Source: Chromatiaceae bacterium | GTDB taxonomy: Bacteria > Pseudomonadota > Gammaproteobacteria > Chromatiales > Chromatiaceae | NCBI GenBank assembly: GCA_024235395.1 | Contig: JACKMK010000003.1 | Coordinates: forward strand, 558,001 to 622,000 | Direction: 5' to 3' | DNA length: 64,000 nt | Shown here: positions 1 through 11,154 of the stretch, one piece after another | Position numbering within the stretch: position 1 is the stretch's first letter | Layout: every line of letters begins with the position of its first letter | Notes under the pieces: generated by a model | Databases searched by the model: none | What the model was told of the DNA's origin: nothing | Seen by the model: the letters and a program-made list of their open reading frames with translations, nothing else | Translations under genes and position numbers: made by a program

Positions 1-3107
<3,107 letters not shown>

Positions 3108-3185
3108 GCTGGGACCCGGGACTGACCTTTCCCGGCACAGATTGCGGCCGCCGAGAGGGGGCGGCAACCGCCTGCGCCGGATTGC

Positions 3186-3199
3186 TTGACGCATATCAA
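3186..3199. promoter_or_regulatory. FNR/Anr-type box between nifJ and korA
   Basis: TTGACGCATATCAA matches the FNR consensus TTGAT-N4-ATCAA at 9 of 10 fixed positions. It lies in the 262 bp divergent gap, 79 bp from the nifJ start and 171 bp from the korA start, so it could serve either or both. Both neighbours make oxygen-labile ferredoxin-dependent enzymes, which fits oxygen control. No FNR gene is in the window. I see no other convincing element in this gap. Confidence 0.6.
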
Positions 3200-3369
3200 T
3201 CCCGGTTCCGGCACCGGCCGGGCCGCCCGCGCACGCGAAGCCAGGCGACGACGTCTCGCCAGGTGTCAGACCGGGCACCAGCGGCGGCAGACTGCCGCGA
3301 GCGGTGCATTGCGCGATCGTTTGACTACCTTTATCCGACACCACGAACACTTTTTTGCAGGAATGCTCC

Positions 3370-5100
3370 ATGCCTGAAGTCCCTACTGCCGTCGCCAACG
3401 ACAGCATCTCGCTCTCGGTCACCGGTTCGGGTGGCAGTGGTGCGGTGACCACGGGGCTGATCCTGCTCGAGGCCGCGGCGAGGGCGGGTTACTTCGGCAT
3501 GCTGTCGCGCTCGGCCGGGCCACAGATACGGGGTGGCGAATCGGCGGTGATGCTGCGACTGGGGGCGGCGCCACTGCAATGCATGGACGACCGTTTCGAT
3601 TTCCTGGTGGGGCTCGACTGGCTGAATGTGAACCGCTTCGTCGACGAGATCCCGCTCGATCGGGCCAGCGTGATCCTGGCCGACCCGGCCGCCGGACCGG
3701 TGCCCGCTGAACTGGCCGCGAGTGCGGCGCGGGTTCGCGAGGTACCGTTCAAGGCGCTCGCGTCGTCGGTCCCGGGTGGGCGCCCCAACATGGTCGCATT
3801 GGGCGCACTGGCGGTCGCCGGCGGATTTCCTCGGGAGGCCCTGGAGGCCGGGATCAGCGCCGTGCTCGCCGGCAAAGGCGACGCGGTTCGGGAGGCCTCC
3901 CTGCAGTGCCTGGCGCTCGGGTACGCACAAGGCGGGGCCTGCCTGGCATGCGCGGTCACGCCCTCGCAGCAACCGGTCGCCCGCTGGAACATCAGCGGCA
4001 ACGAGGCCTGTGGCCTGGGCGCGCTGCGGGGCGGTGTGCGTTTTGTCGCCGCCTATCCAATCACCCCGGCGAGCGAGATCCTGGAATGGCTGGCGCCGCA
4101 CCTGGAACGTGTCGGCGGATCGCTGCTGCAGGCCGAGGACGAACTGGCATCGATCAACATGATCATCGGCGCATCGTTCGGCGGCGTGCCGGCTCTCACC
4201 GCCACTTCAGGTCCCGGGCTCAGCCTGATGACCGAGGGTCTCGGACTCGCGGTCGCGAGCGAGACGCCGGTCACGGTGATCGATGTCATGCGTGGCGGTC
4301 CCTCGACGGGTATCCCGACCAAGTCCGAGCAGTCGGACCTGAACATCGCCCTGTACGGCCTGCACGGCGATGCCCCGCACCTGGTGCTGGCGCCTTTGGA
4401 TATCGCGGACTGCGTCTCCACGACGCAGTGGGCGGTACAGCTCGCCGAGCATCTGCAGACGGTCGCGGTGGTGTTGTCCGATCAGTCGCTGGGTCAGTCG
4501 CGCACCATCTCGCCACGCCCGGCAGACCAGCCGCAGGCGCCGGCCGGGCGCGTCCTTGCGGCCCCGGAAGGCGCCTATCATCGTTACGCGCTCACCGACG
4601 ACGCTGTTTCGCCAATGAGCCTGCCGGGGATGCCTCAGGGCATGTATACGGCCGACGGGCTCGAACACAATCCGCACGGGACCCCTTCGAGCCGGGCTGC
4701 GGATCATGCCGCGCAGCTCGAAAAACGCCGGCGCAAGATTGCCGCATACGCGTTTGGCGACCGCTGGGCCGATCTGAGCGGTGACGGTGAGACCGCGCTG
4801 CTCACCTGGGGATCGAGCAGCGGTGCGGTGCGCGAAGCGGCGCAACGACTCGAACGGGACGGCCACCGGGTGCGCATGATCGCCTTGCGCCTGTTGATGC
4901 CGCTGCCGTGCGACAGCTTGCGTGCGGCGCTGTCCGGCTGCACGCGGGTCTGGGTGATCGAACAAAACCACGGCGCTCAGCTGTTTCACTACCTGAAGTC
5001 GCTGGACGTCCTGCCGCCGGGGGCCCTATCCATGGCCCGGCCCGGACCGCTGCCGCCACGTCCCGGCGATATCGTCGCGGCGTTGACCGAGGAGGCCTGA
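3370..5100 (+). CDS. korA: 2-oxoacid:ferredoxin oxidoreductase, fused gamma-alpha subunit (KorA type)
   Basis: Large subunit of a two-subunit 2-oxoacid:ferredoxin oxidoreductase, probably acting on 2-oxoglutarate. The N-terminal about 190 residues are the gamma domain (GSGGSGAVTTGLILLEAA, then SRSAGPQIRGGESAVMLR). The alpha (pyrimidine-binding) domain follows from about residue 205, with GNEACGLGALRGGVRF, AYPITPASEILEWL, ATSGPGLSLMTEGLG and GIPTKSEQSDLN. The gamma-alpha fusion is typical of KorA. I start at the ATG at 3370, which has AGGA 7 nt upstream, not the TTG 15 nt earlier. One base separates it from korB. Substrate cannot be fixed from sequence; 2-oxoglutarate is preferred because pyruvate is covered by nifJ next door. 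Confidence 0.92.
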   Translation: MPEVPTAVANDSISLSVTGSGGSGAVTTGLILLEAAARAGYFGMLSRSAGPQIRGGESAVMLRLGAAPLQCMDDRFDFLVGLDWLNVNRFVDEIPLDRASVILADPAAGPVPAELAASAARVREVPFKALASSVPGGRPNMVALGALAVAGGFPREALEAGISAVLAGKGDAVREASLQCLALGYAQGGACLACAVTPSQQPVARWNISGNEACGLGALRGGVRFVAAYPITPASEILEWLAPHLERVGGSLLQAEDELASINMIIGASFGGVPALTATSGPGLSLMTEGLGLAVASETPVTVIDVMRGGPSTGIPTKSEQSDLNIALYGLHGDAPHLVLAPLDIADCVSTTQWAVQLAEHLQTVAVVLSDQSLGQSRTISPRPADQPQAPAGRVLAAPEGAYHRYALTDDAVSPMSLPGMPQGMYTADGLEHNPHGTPSSRAADHAAQLEKRRRKIAAYAFGDRWADLSGDGETALLTWGSSSGAVREAAQRLERDGHRVRMIALRLLMPLPCDSLRAALSGCTRVWVIEQNHGAQLFHYLKSLDVLPPGALSMARPGPLPPRPGDIVAALTEEA

Positions 5101-5101
5101 G

Positions 5102-5938
5102 ATGACGACGAGCACACCGCCACTTGCGCTGAAGGCGAAGGACTACAAGTCCGAGATCAAGCCGATTTGGTGCCCTGGCTGCGGGCACTTCGCCGTGTTG
5201 TCCGCGGTGACCAAGGCACTGGCGCATCTCGGCCTGGCCAAGGAACAAGTGGCCCTGATCTCCGGCATCGGCTGCTCGTCGCGTCTGCCCGCCTATATCG
5301 ACAGCTACGGGTTCCATGGTGTGCACGGTCGAGCGCTCGCGGTCGCCGCCGGACTCAAGGCGGCCCGTCCCGATCTCACGGTATTGGTCGCCGGCGGTGA
5401 CGGTGACGGTTTCTCGATCGGCGGCAACCACTTCCTGCACGCCTGTCGGCGTAATATGGACATGACCTACATCGTCATGGACAACGAGGTCTACGGGATG
5501 ACCAAGGGCCAGGCCTCGCCGACCACCGCGCCGGACTGGGTGCATAGCAAGATGACGCCACACGGCACCGGTATGCGTCGTTTCCAGCCCGCGGCGATGG
5601 CCCTGGCCGCCGGCGCGACCTGGATAGCGCGCGGTTTTTCCGGCGACCCGACCGAGCTGACGCGCCTGCTGGTGGAGGCCATCCAACACCCGGGGTTTGC
5701 GCTGCTGCATGTCTTGAGCCCGTGCCAGACGTTCCGCCCGGAGCAGCGACACTGGAAAGAGCAGGTGCACCCGTTCGCCGATGACTTGACCGACGAGCCC
5801 ACCGAAGCCGCACGCCGCATCCATGGCGACGACGGCATGTCCGTTGGCTTGATCTACGCGCAACGGTTGCCCGTCTGGCAGCCGCGCAACGAGGCGGACG
5901 TCGACATGGCGACCCTGGAAGAGGAGTTCGTTGTATGA
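5102..5938 (+). CDS. korB: 2-oxoacid:ferredoxin oxidoreductase, beta (TPP) subunit
   Basis: TPP- and 4Fe-4S-binding partner of KorA. WCPGCGHFAVL carries two cluster cysteines, and GIGCSSRLPAY, the Mg-TPP motif GGDGDGFSIGGNHFLHACRR and DNEVYGMTKGQASPT complete the beta-subunit signature. At 278 residues it has the length of KorB/OorB. GAGGAGG lies 6 nt before the ATG, inside the end of korA, so translation is coupled. The last four bases overlap the start of the ferritin-like gene (ATGA). Subunit identity is secure; substrate is inferred as for KorA. Confidence 0.93.
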   Translation: MTTSTPPLALKAKDYKSEIKPIWCPGCGHFAVLSAVTKALAHLGLAKEQVALISGIGCSSRLPAYIDSYGFHGVHGRALAVAAGLKAARPDLTVLVAGGDGDGFSIGGNHFLHACRRNMDMTYIVMDNEVYGMTKGQASPTTAPDWVHSKMTPHGTGMRRFQPAAMALAAGATWIARGFSGDPTELTRLLVEAIQHPGFALLHVLSPCQTFRPEQRHWKEQVHPFADDLTDEPTEAARRIHGDDGMSVGLIYAQRLPVWQPRNEADVDMATLEEEFVV

Positions 5939-6462
5939 CAGACCTGTTGTCGCAGAGCATCGAATCCCTGGCCGAGTTTCTCGCCCACGCGCTCGAACTG
6001 GAGGTCGAGTCCGCAGAGCGTTACCGTGAACTGGCCGAAAACATGCAGGTGCACAACAACCTGGAGGTCGCCGAGTTGTTCGAGCAGCTCGCCGGTTACG
6101 GCGACGCGCACGGCGCCGAGGTCCAGGAACGTGCGGCCGGGCTCGAACTGCCATACATCTCGCCGTGGGACTTCAAATGGTCCTGCCCCGAGGCGCCGGA
6201 GGCGCCCTGCATGGAAGATGCTCATTACCTGATGACCAAGTGCCAGGCGCTCGAACTCGCGTTGCACAATGAGATTCGCGGCCGTGACTTCTACGCGCAG
6301 GTTGCCGAGCGATCGAGTGATCCGGCGGTCAGGCAGGCGGCCGCGGAGATGGCCGCGGAAGAGGACACACACGTGGCGATGCTGCGGGCATGGGTGGAGC
6401 GCGAGGCGTGTGCGGCCGAATCACGTCCGCCGGATCTCGACCCGCCGAACATGCCCGAGTAG
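5935..6462 (+). CDS. Ferritin-like (rubrerythrin-family) diiron protein
   Basis: A 175-residue all-alpha protein with the ferritin-like four-helix pattern: helix glutamates in ALELEVESAERYRELAE and FEQLAGYGDAHGAEV, then ALELALHNEIRGRDFYAQVA and MAAEEDTHVAMLRAW. The repeated E...E-x-x-H/Y arrangement is what a diiron site needs. There is no rubredoxin C-x2-C domain, so it is not a full rubrerythrin. Translational coupling to korB (4 nt overlap) suggests it protects the oxygen-sensitive oxidoreductase from peroxide or oxygen, or supplies iron; this is inferred from position. The family call is firm, the role open. Confidence 0.8.
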   Translation: MTDLLSQSIESLAEFLAHALELEVESAERYRELAENMQVHNNLEVAELFEQLAGYGDAHGAEVQERAAGLELPYISPWDFKWSCPEAPEAPCMEDAHYLMTKCQALELALHNEIRGRDFYAQVAERSSDPAVRQAAAEMAAEEDTHVAMLRAWVEREACAAESRPPDLDPPNMPE

Positions 6463-6489
6463 CGTCCCCGGTCTGCCTTCGCGGTGGCG

Positions 6490-6798
6490 TCAGATCAGTC
6501 CGTCGTCGCCGCCCAGCGGGTCGGGAACGGCCTGCCACTGTGATCGCAGGTTCTTGCGAAACATCAGTTTTTCCTGGGCCGACGGCGGCAGGTCGGTGAA
6601 CCGGAAGACGCCGCGCGCGACCAGCAGGTCGACCACGTCCTCGAGCACCCTGACCAGATCGGTATCCAGGCTGCGCAGGAATGTCTGCACCTCCGGGTCG
6701 TCGATCGGTGTGCCGACGCTGTCGGGGCCGGCGCTGGCAGACAGGCCGACGATGTTTCCATCCGGGTCGCGGGCAACGTAGACCTTTTGCATGCTCAT
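6490..6798 (-). CDS. Conserved small protein of the family annotated tryptophan synthase beta-like
   Basis: A 102-residue cytoplasmic protein. The N-terminus (MQKVYVARDPDGNIVGLSA) looks like a short beta-hairpin, then a helical section VRVLEDVVDLLVARGVFRF leads to TDLPPSAQEKLMFRKNLRS. This matches my memory of a small gammaproteobacterial family often labelled tryptophan synthase subunit beta-like, which has none of the TrpB catalytic residues; that name should not be read as a function. A second ATG two codons in could also be used. It faces the adhesin operon from the opposite strand. No role can be assigned. Confidence 0.6.
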   Translation of the reverse strand: MSMQKVYVARDPDGNIVGLSASAGPDSVGTPIDDPEVQTFLRSLDTDLVRVLEDVVDLLVARGVFRFTDLPPSAQEKLMFRKNLRSQWQAVPDPLGGDDGLI

Positions 6799-6887
6799 GG
6801 GGTGCGGACGGGCCAGGGTTCGTTCAGGATTACGGCTCCAGGGTCGATAACTTTATGTTGTGACGAAAAAAAACCGATCGTGTACAC

Positions 6888-9059
6888 ATGGGAGAACCGT
6901 CGTTGAGCGAGACCGCGCACAGGCTCGAGCTGGATGATGCCACAGACCGACCCGATCCCCTGGTCGGCTGTCTGCTGTTGCTCGCCCGTCGGCACGGACT
7001 CCCCGCCTCCGAGTATGCGGTCACCGCCGGGCTGCCATTGCAGGACGGGCGTCTGCTGCCGTCGCAGTTCGACCGCGCGGCACGCCGTATCGGTCTGCGA
7101 GCACGCCTGGTAAGGCGCAGCCTGGGCGACCTCGATGCGCTGGTGCTGCCGGCGGTGCTGCTGTTGCACGGCGACCGTGCCTGCGTATTGCTGGAGCTGC
7201 CTGGCGACGGCCCGGCGCGCCTGCTGCTGCCGGACAACCCGGACGCCGAGGTGCATCAGTCGGCGGAGGAACTCGCTGCTGCGTACACCGGTTATGCGAT
7301 CCTTGCCAGTCCGCAGCATCGCTACGATGCGCGCACCCCGGCCGGCGGACGGGAACATGCCGGACACTGGTTCTGGGGGGCCGTGCGCCTCTCGTGGCGG
7401 ATCTACCGCGATGTCATCCTGGCGAGTGCCCTGATCAACGTGTTCGCGCTGGCCAGCCCACTGTTCGTGATGAACGTGTACGACCGCGTGGTGCCGAACG
7501 CGGCGCTCGAGACGCTCTGGGTGCTCGCGATCGGGGTCGGCGTGGTGTACACCTTTGATTTCATCCTGCGCAGCCTGCGCGGCCGCTTTATCGATGTCGC
7601 CGGCAGCAAGGCCGACATCGAGATCTCGTCGCGACTGTTTGAACGCGTGCTGGGCCTGCGGCTGGACGCGCGTCCGGCCTCCGCGGGCGCATTTGCGAAC
7701 AATCTTCGCGAGTTCGACGGCATTCGCGATTTTTTCACCTCGCTCACCCTGGCGGCATTCGTCGATGTGCCGTTCTCACTGCTTTTCCTGCTGGTCGTAT
7801 GGTGGGTGGCCGGTCCACTGGTGTGGGTGCCGCTGGCGGCCATTCCGCTGCTCGTGTTGTACGGCCTGTTCGTCCAGCCGCGCCTGCGGCGTGCCGCGGA
7901 ACAGGGCATGCGCGCCGCGGCGCAGAAGAACGCGACCCTGGTCGAGGCGTTGGTCGAGGCCGAAACGGTCAAGGCGTTGGGCGTCGAGGGGCGCCTGCAA
8001 CGGCAGCTGGAGAGTACCGTCGCCGAGGCGGCGCGCTGGGGGGTGGAGGCACGCCAATGGGCGGTGTCGGCGACCAATCTGGCGACCTATCTGCAACAGC
8101 TGGTGTCGGTCGCGGTCGTGGTATTCGGCGTGTACCTGATCGCCGACGGTGCGTTGTCGCTCGGGGGCCTGATCGCCGCGGTGATCCTCAGCGGTCGCGC
8201 GGTCATGCCGTTGGCGCAGATCGCCGCGTTACTGACCCGCTTCTTCCATGCGAGCACTGCGCTCGAGGTGCTCGACAAGATCATGCAACTGCCGGTCGAG
8301 CGCCCGCCCGGCAAGGTGTTCGTGACCCGGCCGGTGGTCGGCGGAAGCGTCGAGTTCGACCGCGTGACCTTTCGTTACCCTGGCGCCGAACAGCCCGCGC
8401 TCAGCGACGTCAGCCTGCGCATCGCCGCTGGCGAGCGCGTCGCCGTGATCGGTCGGATCGGTTCGGGCAAGACCACGATCAATCGCCTGATCGCCGGCCT
8501 GTACCAGGCGCAGGAGGGGGCGGTGAGGATCGATGGCGTCGACATGCGCCAGTTGGACCCCGGCGACCTCCGTCACAACATCGCCTATGTCTCGCAGGAC
8601 AGCCAGCTGCTCTTCGGCAGCATCCGCGACAACCTGACGATGGGAGTGGCCCATGCCGACGACGAGCGCATCGTGCGCGCCGCGCAGATGACCGGGGTCG
8701 CGGATTTCGTCAATCGTCACCCGCTGGGTTTCGACATGCCGGTCGGCGAGCACGGCGGCCAGCTGTCCGGCGGGCAGCGCCAGGCGGTCGCGCTGGCACG
8801 TGCGTTGATTCAGGATGCACCGGTGCTGCTGCTCGACGAGCCAACCGGCTCGATGGACAACAGCAGCGAAGAGCTGATCAAGCGCGAACTCGGCGGTGTG
8901 GTCGGTGGCAAGACGCTGGTGTTGATAACGCACCGCGCGGCGCTGCTCGAGCTGGTCGACCGCGTCATCGTGATCGACGGCGGCAGCGTGGTCGCCGATG
9001 GACCCAAGGAACAGGTGCTGGAGGCCCTGCGCGCCGGACGCATCAAGCAGACGCGGTGA
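6888..9059 (+). CDS. lapB: Type I secretion ABC transporter, permease/ATPase (LapB-like)
   Basis: Inner-membrane exporter for the giant adhesin downstream. The N-terminal about 150 residues form a C39-like domain that lacks the catalytic Cys-containing motif, as in LapB/HlyB-type exporters of RTX adhesins. The ABC membrane domain follows (about residues 165-450). The nucleotide-binding domain has Walker A GRIGSGKTT, signature LSGGQRQAVALARAL, Walker B VLLLDEPTGS and switch His in LITHRA. The length (723) is right for LapB. The ATG at 6888 has no ribosome site; a TTG at 6903 sits 8 nt after GGGAG and may be the true start. It heads the order lapB-lapC-luxR-lapA-tolC. Confidence 0.93.
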   Translation: MGEPSLSETAHRLELDDATDRPDPLVGCLLLLARRHGLPASEYAVTAGLPLQDGRLLPSQFDRAARRIGLRARLVRRSLGDLDALVLPAVLLLHGDRACVLLELPGDGPARLLLPDNPDAEVHQSAEELAAAYTGYAILASPQHRYDARTPAGGREHAGHWFWGAVRLSWRIYRDVILASALINVFALASPLFVMNVYDRVVPNAALETLWVLAIGVGVVYTFDFILRSLRGRFIDVAGSKADIEISSRLFERVLGLRLDARPASAGAFANNLREFDGIRDFFTSLTLAAFVDVPFSLLFLLVVWWVAGPLVWVPLAAIPLLVLYGLFVQPRLRRAAEQGMRAAAQKNATLVEALVEAETVKALGVEGRLQRQLESTVAEAARWGVEARQWAVSATNLATYLQQLVSVAVVVFGVYLIADGALSLGGLIAAVILSGRAVMPLAQIAALLTRFFHASTALEVLDKIMQLPVERPPGKVFVTRPVVGGSVEFDRVTFRYPGAEQPALSDVSLRIAAGERVAVIGRIGSGKTTINRLIAGLYQAQEGAVRIDGVDMRQLDPGDLRHNIAYVSQDSQLLFGSIRDNLTMGVAHADDERIVRAAQMTGVADFVNRHPLGFDMPVGEHGGQLSGGQRQAVALARALIQDAPVLLLDEPTGSMDNSSEELIKRELGGVVGGKTLVLITHRAALLELVDRVIVIDGGSVVADGPKEQVLEALRAGRIKQTR

Positions 9060-9063
9060 AGGC

Positions 9064-10413
9064 ATGACAGTGAATGAATCACACAGCATCGGGCGAGGTC
9101 CCGCCGCCGAGGGTTTCGTCGTCGATGCGGCCGCGGCGATCCGCGCACGCTCGGTGCGCGGTGAGCAGTGGCTGGTCTGGGTGCTGCTGCTGTGCCTCCT
9201 GGCATTCGTCGTCTGGGCCTATTTCGCGGTCCTAGACGAGGTCGTGCGCGGCGACGGCAAGGTGATCCCGTCTTCGCAGGTCCAGGTGGTCCAGAACCTC
9301 GAAGGGGGCATCGTCAAACAGATCGATGTGTCCGAGGGCGACCTGGTCAGGCCCGGCCAGGTGTTGCTCGTGATCGACGACACCCGCTTCGATTCCTCGT
9401 TGCAGGAGAGCCGCGCGCGCCTGTTAAGCCTGCAGGCCAAGCAGGCGCGCCTGCGGGCCGAGGCCGAAGGACAAGCTGCGATGCCTGCGCTGGCCGACGA
9501 GATCCGCGAAGCCCTGCCGGAGGTCGAAGACCAGGAACGCAAGCTGTTCGCCGAGCGGTACGCCAACCTCGAGGCCAACCGCCGTATCCTCGATCAGCAG
9601 GTCGTGCAGAAGACCCAGGCGGTGGCCGAACTCAAGGCGCGCAGCGCGCGGCTCGCGCGCAGCCTGGAACTGGCGGACAAGGAACTGCGTGTGACCCGTC
9701 CGTTGCGCGAACAGGGTGCGGTATCCGAGGTCGAGGTGTTGCGACTGCAGCGCCAGGTCAGCGACCTGCGCGGCGAGCTCGACGAGGTCCGTCTCGGCAT
9801 TCCGCGTGCCGACGCCGAGCTGTCCGAGGCCGAGCAGCGCCGCGGCGAACTGGATGTCGCGTTTCGCAAAGACGCACGTGCCGAGCTCAACGAGGTGTCG
9901 GGCGAACTCGCCGCGCTGAACGCCGGCAACGTCGCGCTGGAGGACCGGGTGCGCCGCACCCAGGTTCGTTCGCCGATTCGCGGTGTCGTGAAATCGCTGA
10001 TGGTACGGACCCTTGGCGGGGTCGTTCAGCCCGGCATGGATCTTGTCGAGATCGTCCCGGTTGGCGACAACCTGCTGGTCGAGGCCAAAGTCAAGCCGCG
10101 CGACATTGCGTTCCTGCGCCCGGGACTGCCGGCGAAGGTCAAGTTGACGGCGTACGACTTCGCGATCTACGGCGGCCTGGATGCTCAGGTCGAACACATC
10201 AGTGCCGATACCTTTCTGGAAGAAGACGGCACCGCGTACTACCTGGTGCGGGTGCGCACCCGGGAACCGTCACTGCTCAAGGACGGCAAGAGTTATTCGA
10301 TCATGCCGGGCATGACGGCCGAGGTCGACATCCTGGTCGGAGAGAAAAGCGTGCTGTCGTATTTGTTGAAACCCGTGTTGCGTGCGCGCGAGAACGCGCT
10401 GCGGGAGCCCTAG
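9064..10413 (+). CDS. lapC: Type I secretion membrane-fusion protein, HlyD family (LapC-like)
   Basis: Periplasmic adaptor linking the ABC exporter to the TolC channel. One transmembrane helix (about residues 40-60), a biotinyl-lipoyl-like half (VVQNLEGGIVKQIDVSEGDL), a long alpha-helical hairpin (about 110-300), the second lipoyl half (RSPIRGVVKSLMVRTLGGVV) and a C-terminal barrel (AKVKLTAYDFAIYGGLDAQV) are in HlyD order. GGIVK..V.EGDLV is the family hallmark. I start at ATG 9064, 4 nt after lapB; a longer frame inside lapB is an artefact. Length is 449 residues. Confidence 0.93.
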   Translation: MTVNESHSIGRGPAAEGFVVDAAAAIRARSVRGEQWLVWVLLLCLLAFVVWAYFAVLDEVVRGDGKVIPSSQVQVVQNLEGGIVKQIDVSEGDLVRPGQVLLVIDDTRFDSSLQESRARLLSLQAKQARLRAEAEGQAAMPALADEIREALPEVEDQERKLFAERYANLEANRRILDQQVVQKTQAVAELKARSARLARSLELADKELRVTRPLREQGAVSEVEVLRLQRQVSDLRGELDEVRLGIPRADAELSEAEQRRGELDVAFRKDARAELNEVSGELAALNAGNVALEDRVRRTQVRSPIRGVVKSLMVRTLGGVVQPGMDLVEIVPVGDNLLVEAKVKPRDIAFLRPGLPAKVKLTAYDFAIYGGLDAQVEHISADTFLEEDGTAYYLVRVRTREPSLLKDGKSYSIMPGMTAEVDILVGEKSVLSYLLKPVLRARENALREP

Positions 10414-10415
10414 GC

Positions 10416-11051
10416 ATGTCGACGGTATTGCTGATCGGCAGCGACCCGCATCTGCTCGAGCGCTGGGACACAGTGGCGCGCACCGCCGGACATCGGGTGG
10501 TGCGGCACGCGCCGGCAGAGGCCGGTGTCTGTCTGTTCGATCTCGGTCCTCGCGGCGGCGCGCCGCATCAGGCCCTGCTCGACCTCATGGCGGCATCGCC
10601 AGCGCTCGCGTGCGTCGCGATGACCGCCCGGCCGGACGCCGGTGAAGGGCTGCAACTGCTACGCAGCGGGGCGCGCGGTTACTGCAACCGGCTCGCAGCC
10701 GATGCCGTGGTCGGCACGCTGCTGACCAGTGTCGACAACGACGAGATCTGGGCGGGTCGCGAGGTGACCGATCATCTGCTGCAGGCGGCACTGCGTCGTC
10801 CCCCTCCCAGCGTGGACGTGGCGGCGGAAGAGCTGTTCGCACTGCTCACCGAACGTGAGCGCGCGATCGCCGTGCAGGTCGCGGCGGGGCTCAGCAACAA
10901 GGTCATCGCGGCCGACAGCGGTATCTCCGAACGTACCGTGAAGGCCCATCTGAACAGCATTTTCCGCAAGACCGGGATCCGCAACCGGGTGCAACTGGCA
11001 CTCGCTGTTTCGTCCGGCCGCGGGTCGGCCCACCGCCAGCTCACCGGCTGA
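10416..11051 (+). CDS. LuxR-type transcriptional regulator with divergent receiver domain
   Basis: The C-terminal about 65 residues are a clear LuxR/GerE helix-turn-helix: LLTERERAIAVQVAAGLSNK then ISERTVKAHLNSIFRKTGIR. The N-terminal 120 residues have receiver-like secondary structure (VLLIGSDPHLLERW, CLFDLGPRGG, ACVAMTARPD) but lack the acidic pair and the conserved lysine, so phosphorylation is doubtful. It starts 2 nt after lapC, with GGGAG upstream, and precedes the adhesin gene. Its place inside the secretion operon suggests it tunes adhesin expression; ligand and target sites are unknown. Confidence 0.8.
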   Translation: MSTVLLIGSDPHLLERWDTVARTAGHRVVRHAPAEAGVCLFDLGPRGGAPHQALLDLMAASPALACVAMTARPDAGEGLQLLRSGARGYCNRLAADAVVGTLLTSVDNDEIWAGREVTDHLLQAALRRPPPSVDVAAEELFALLTERERAIAVQVAAGLSNKVIAADSGISERTVKAHLNSIFRKTGIRNRVQLALAVSSGRGSAHRQLTG

Positions 11052-11154
11052 TTCAGTCCTCTCGTTCGCCTTTCTGGTACCAAGGTTCAATTTCACCGCT
11101 CGACCGGGTCGGTGACACTGGGCAGCGTACCCCCGTCCAACGTCGGAGCTCACC

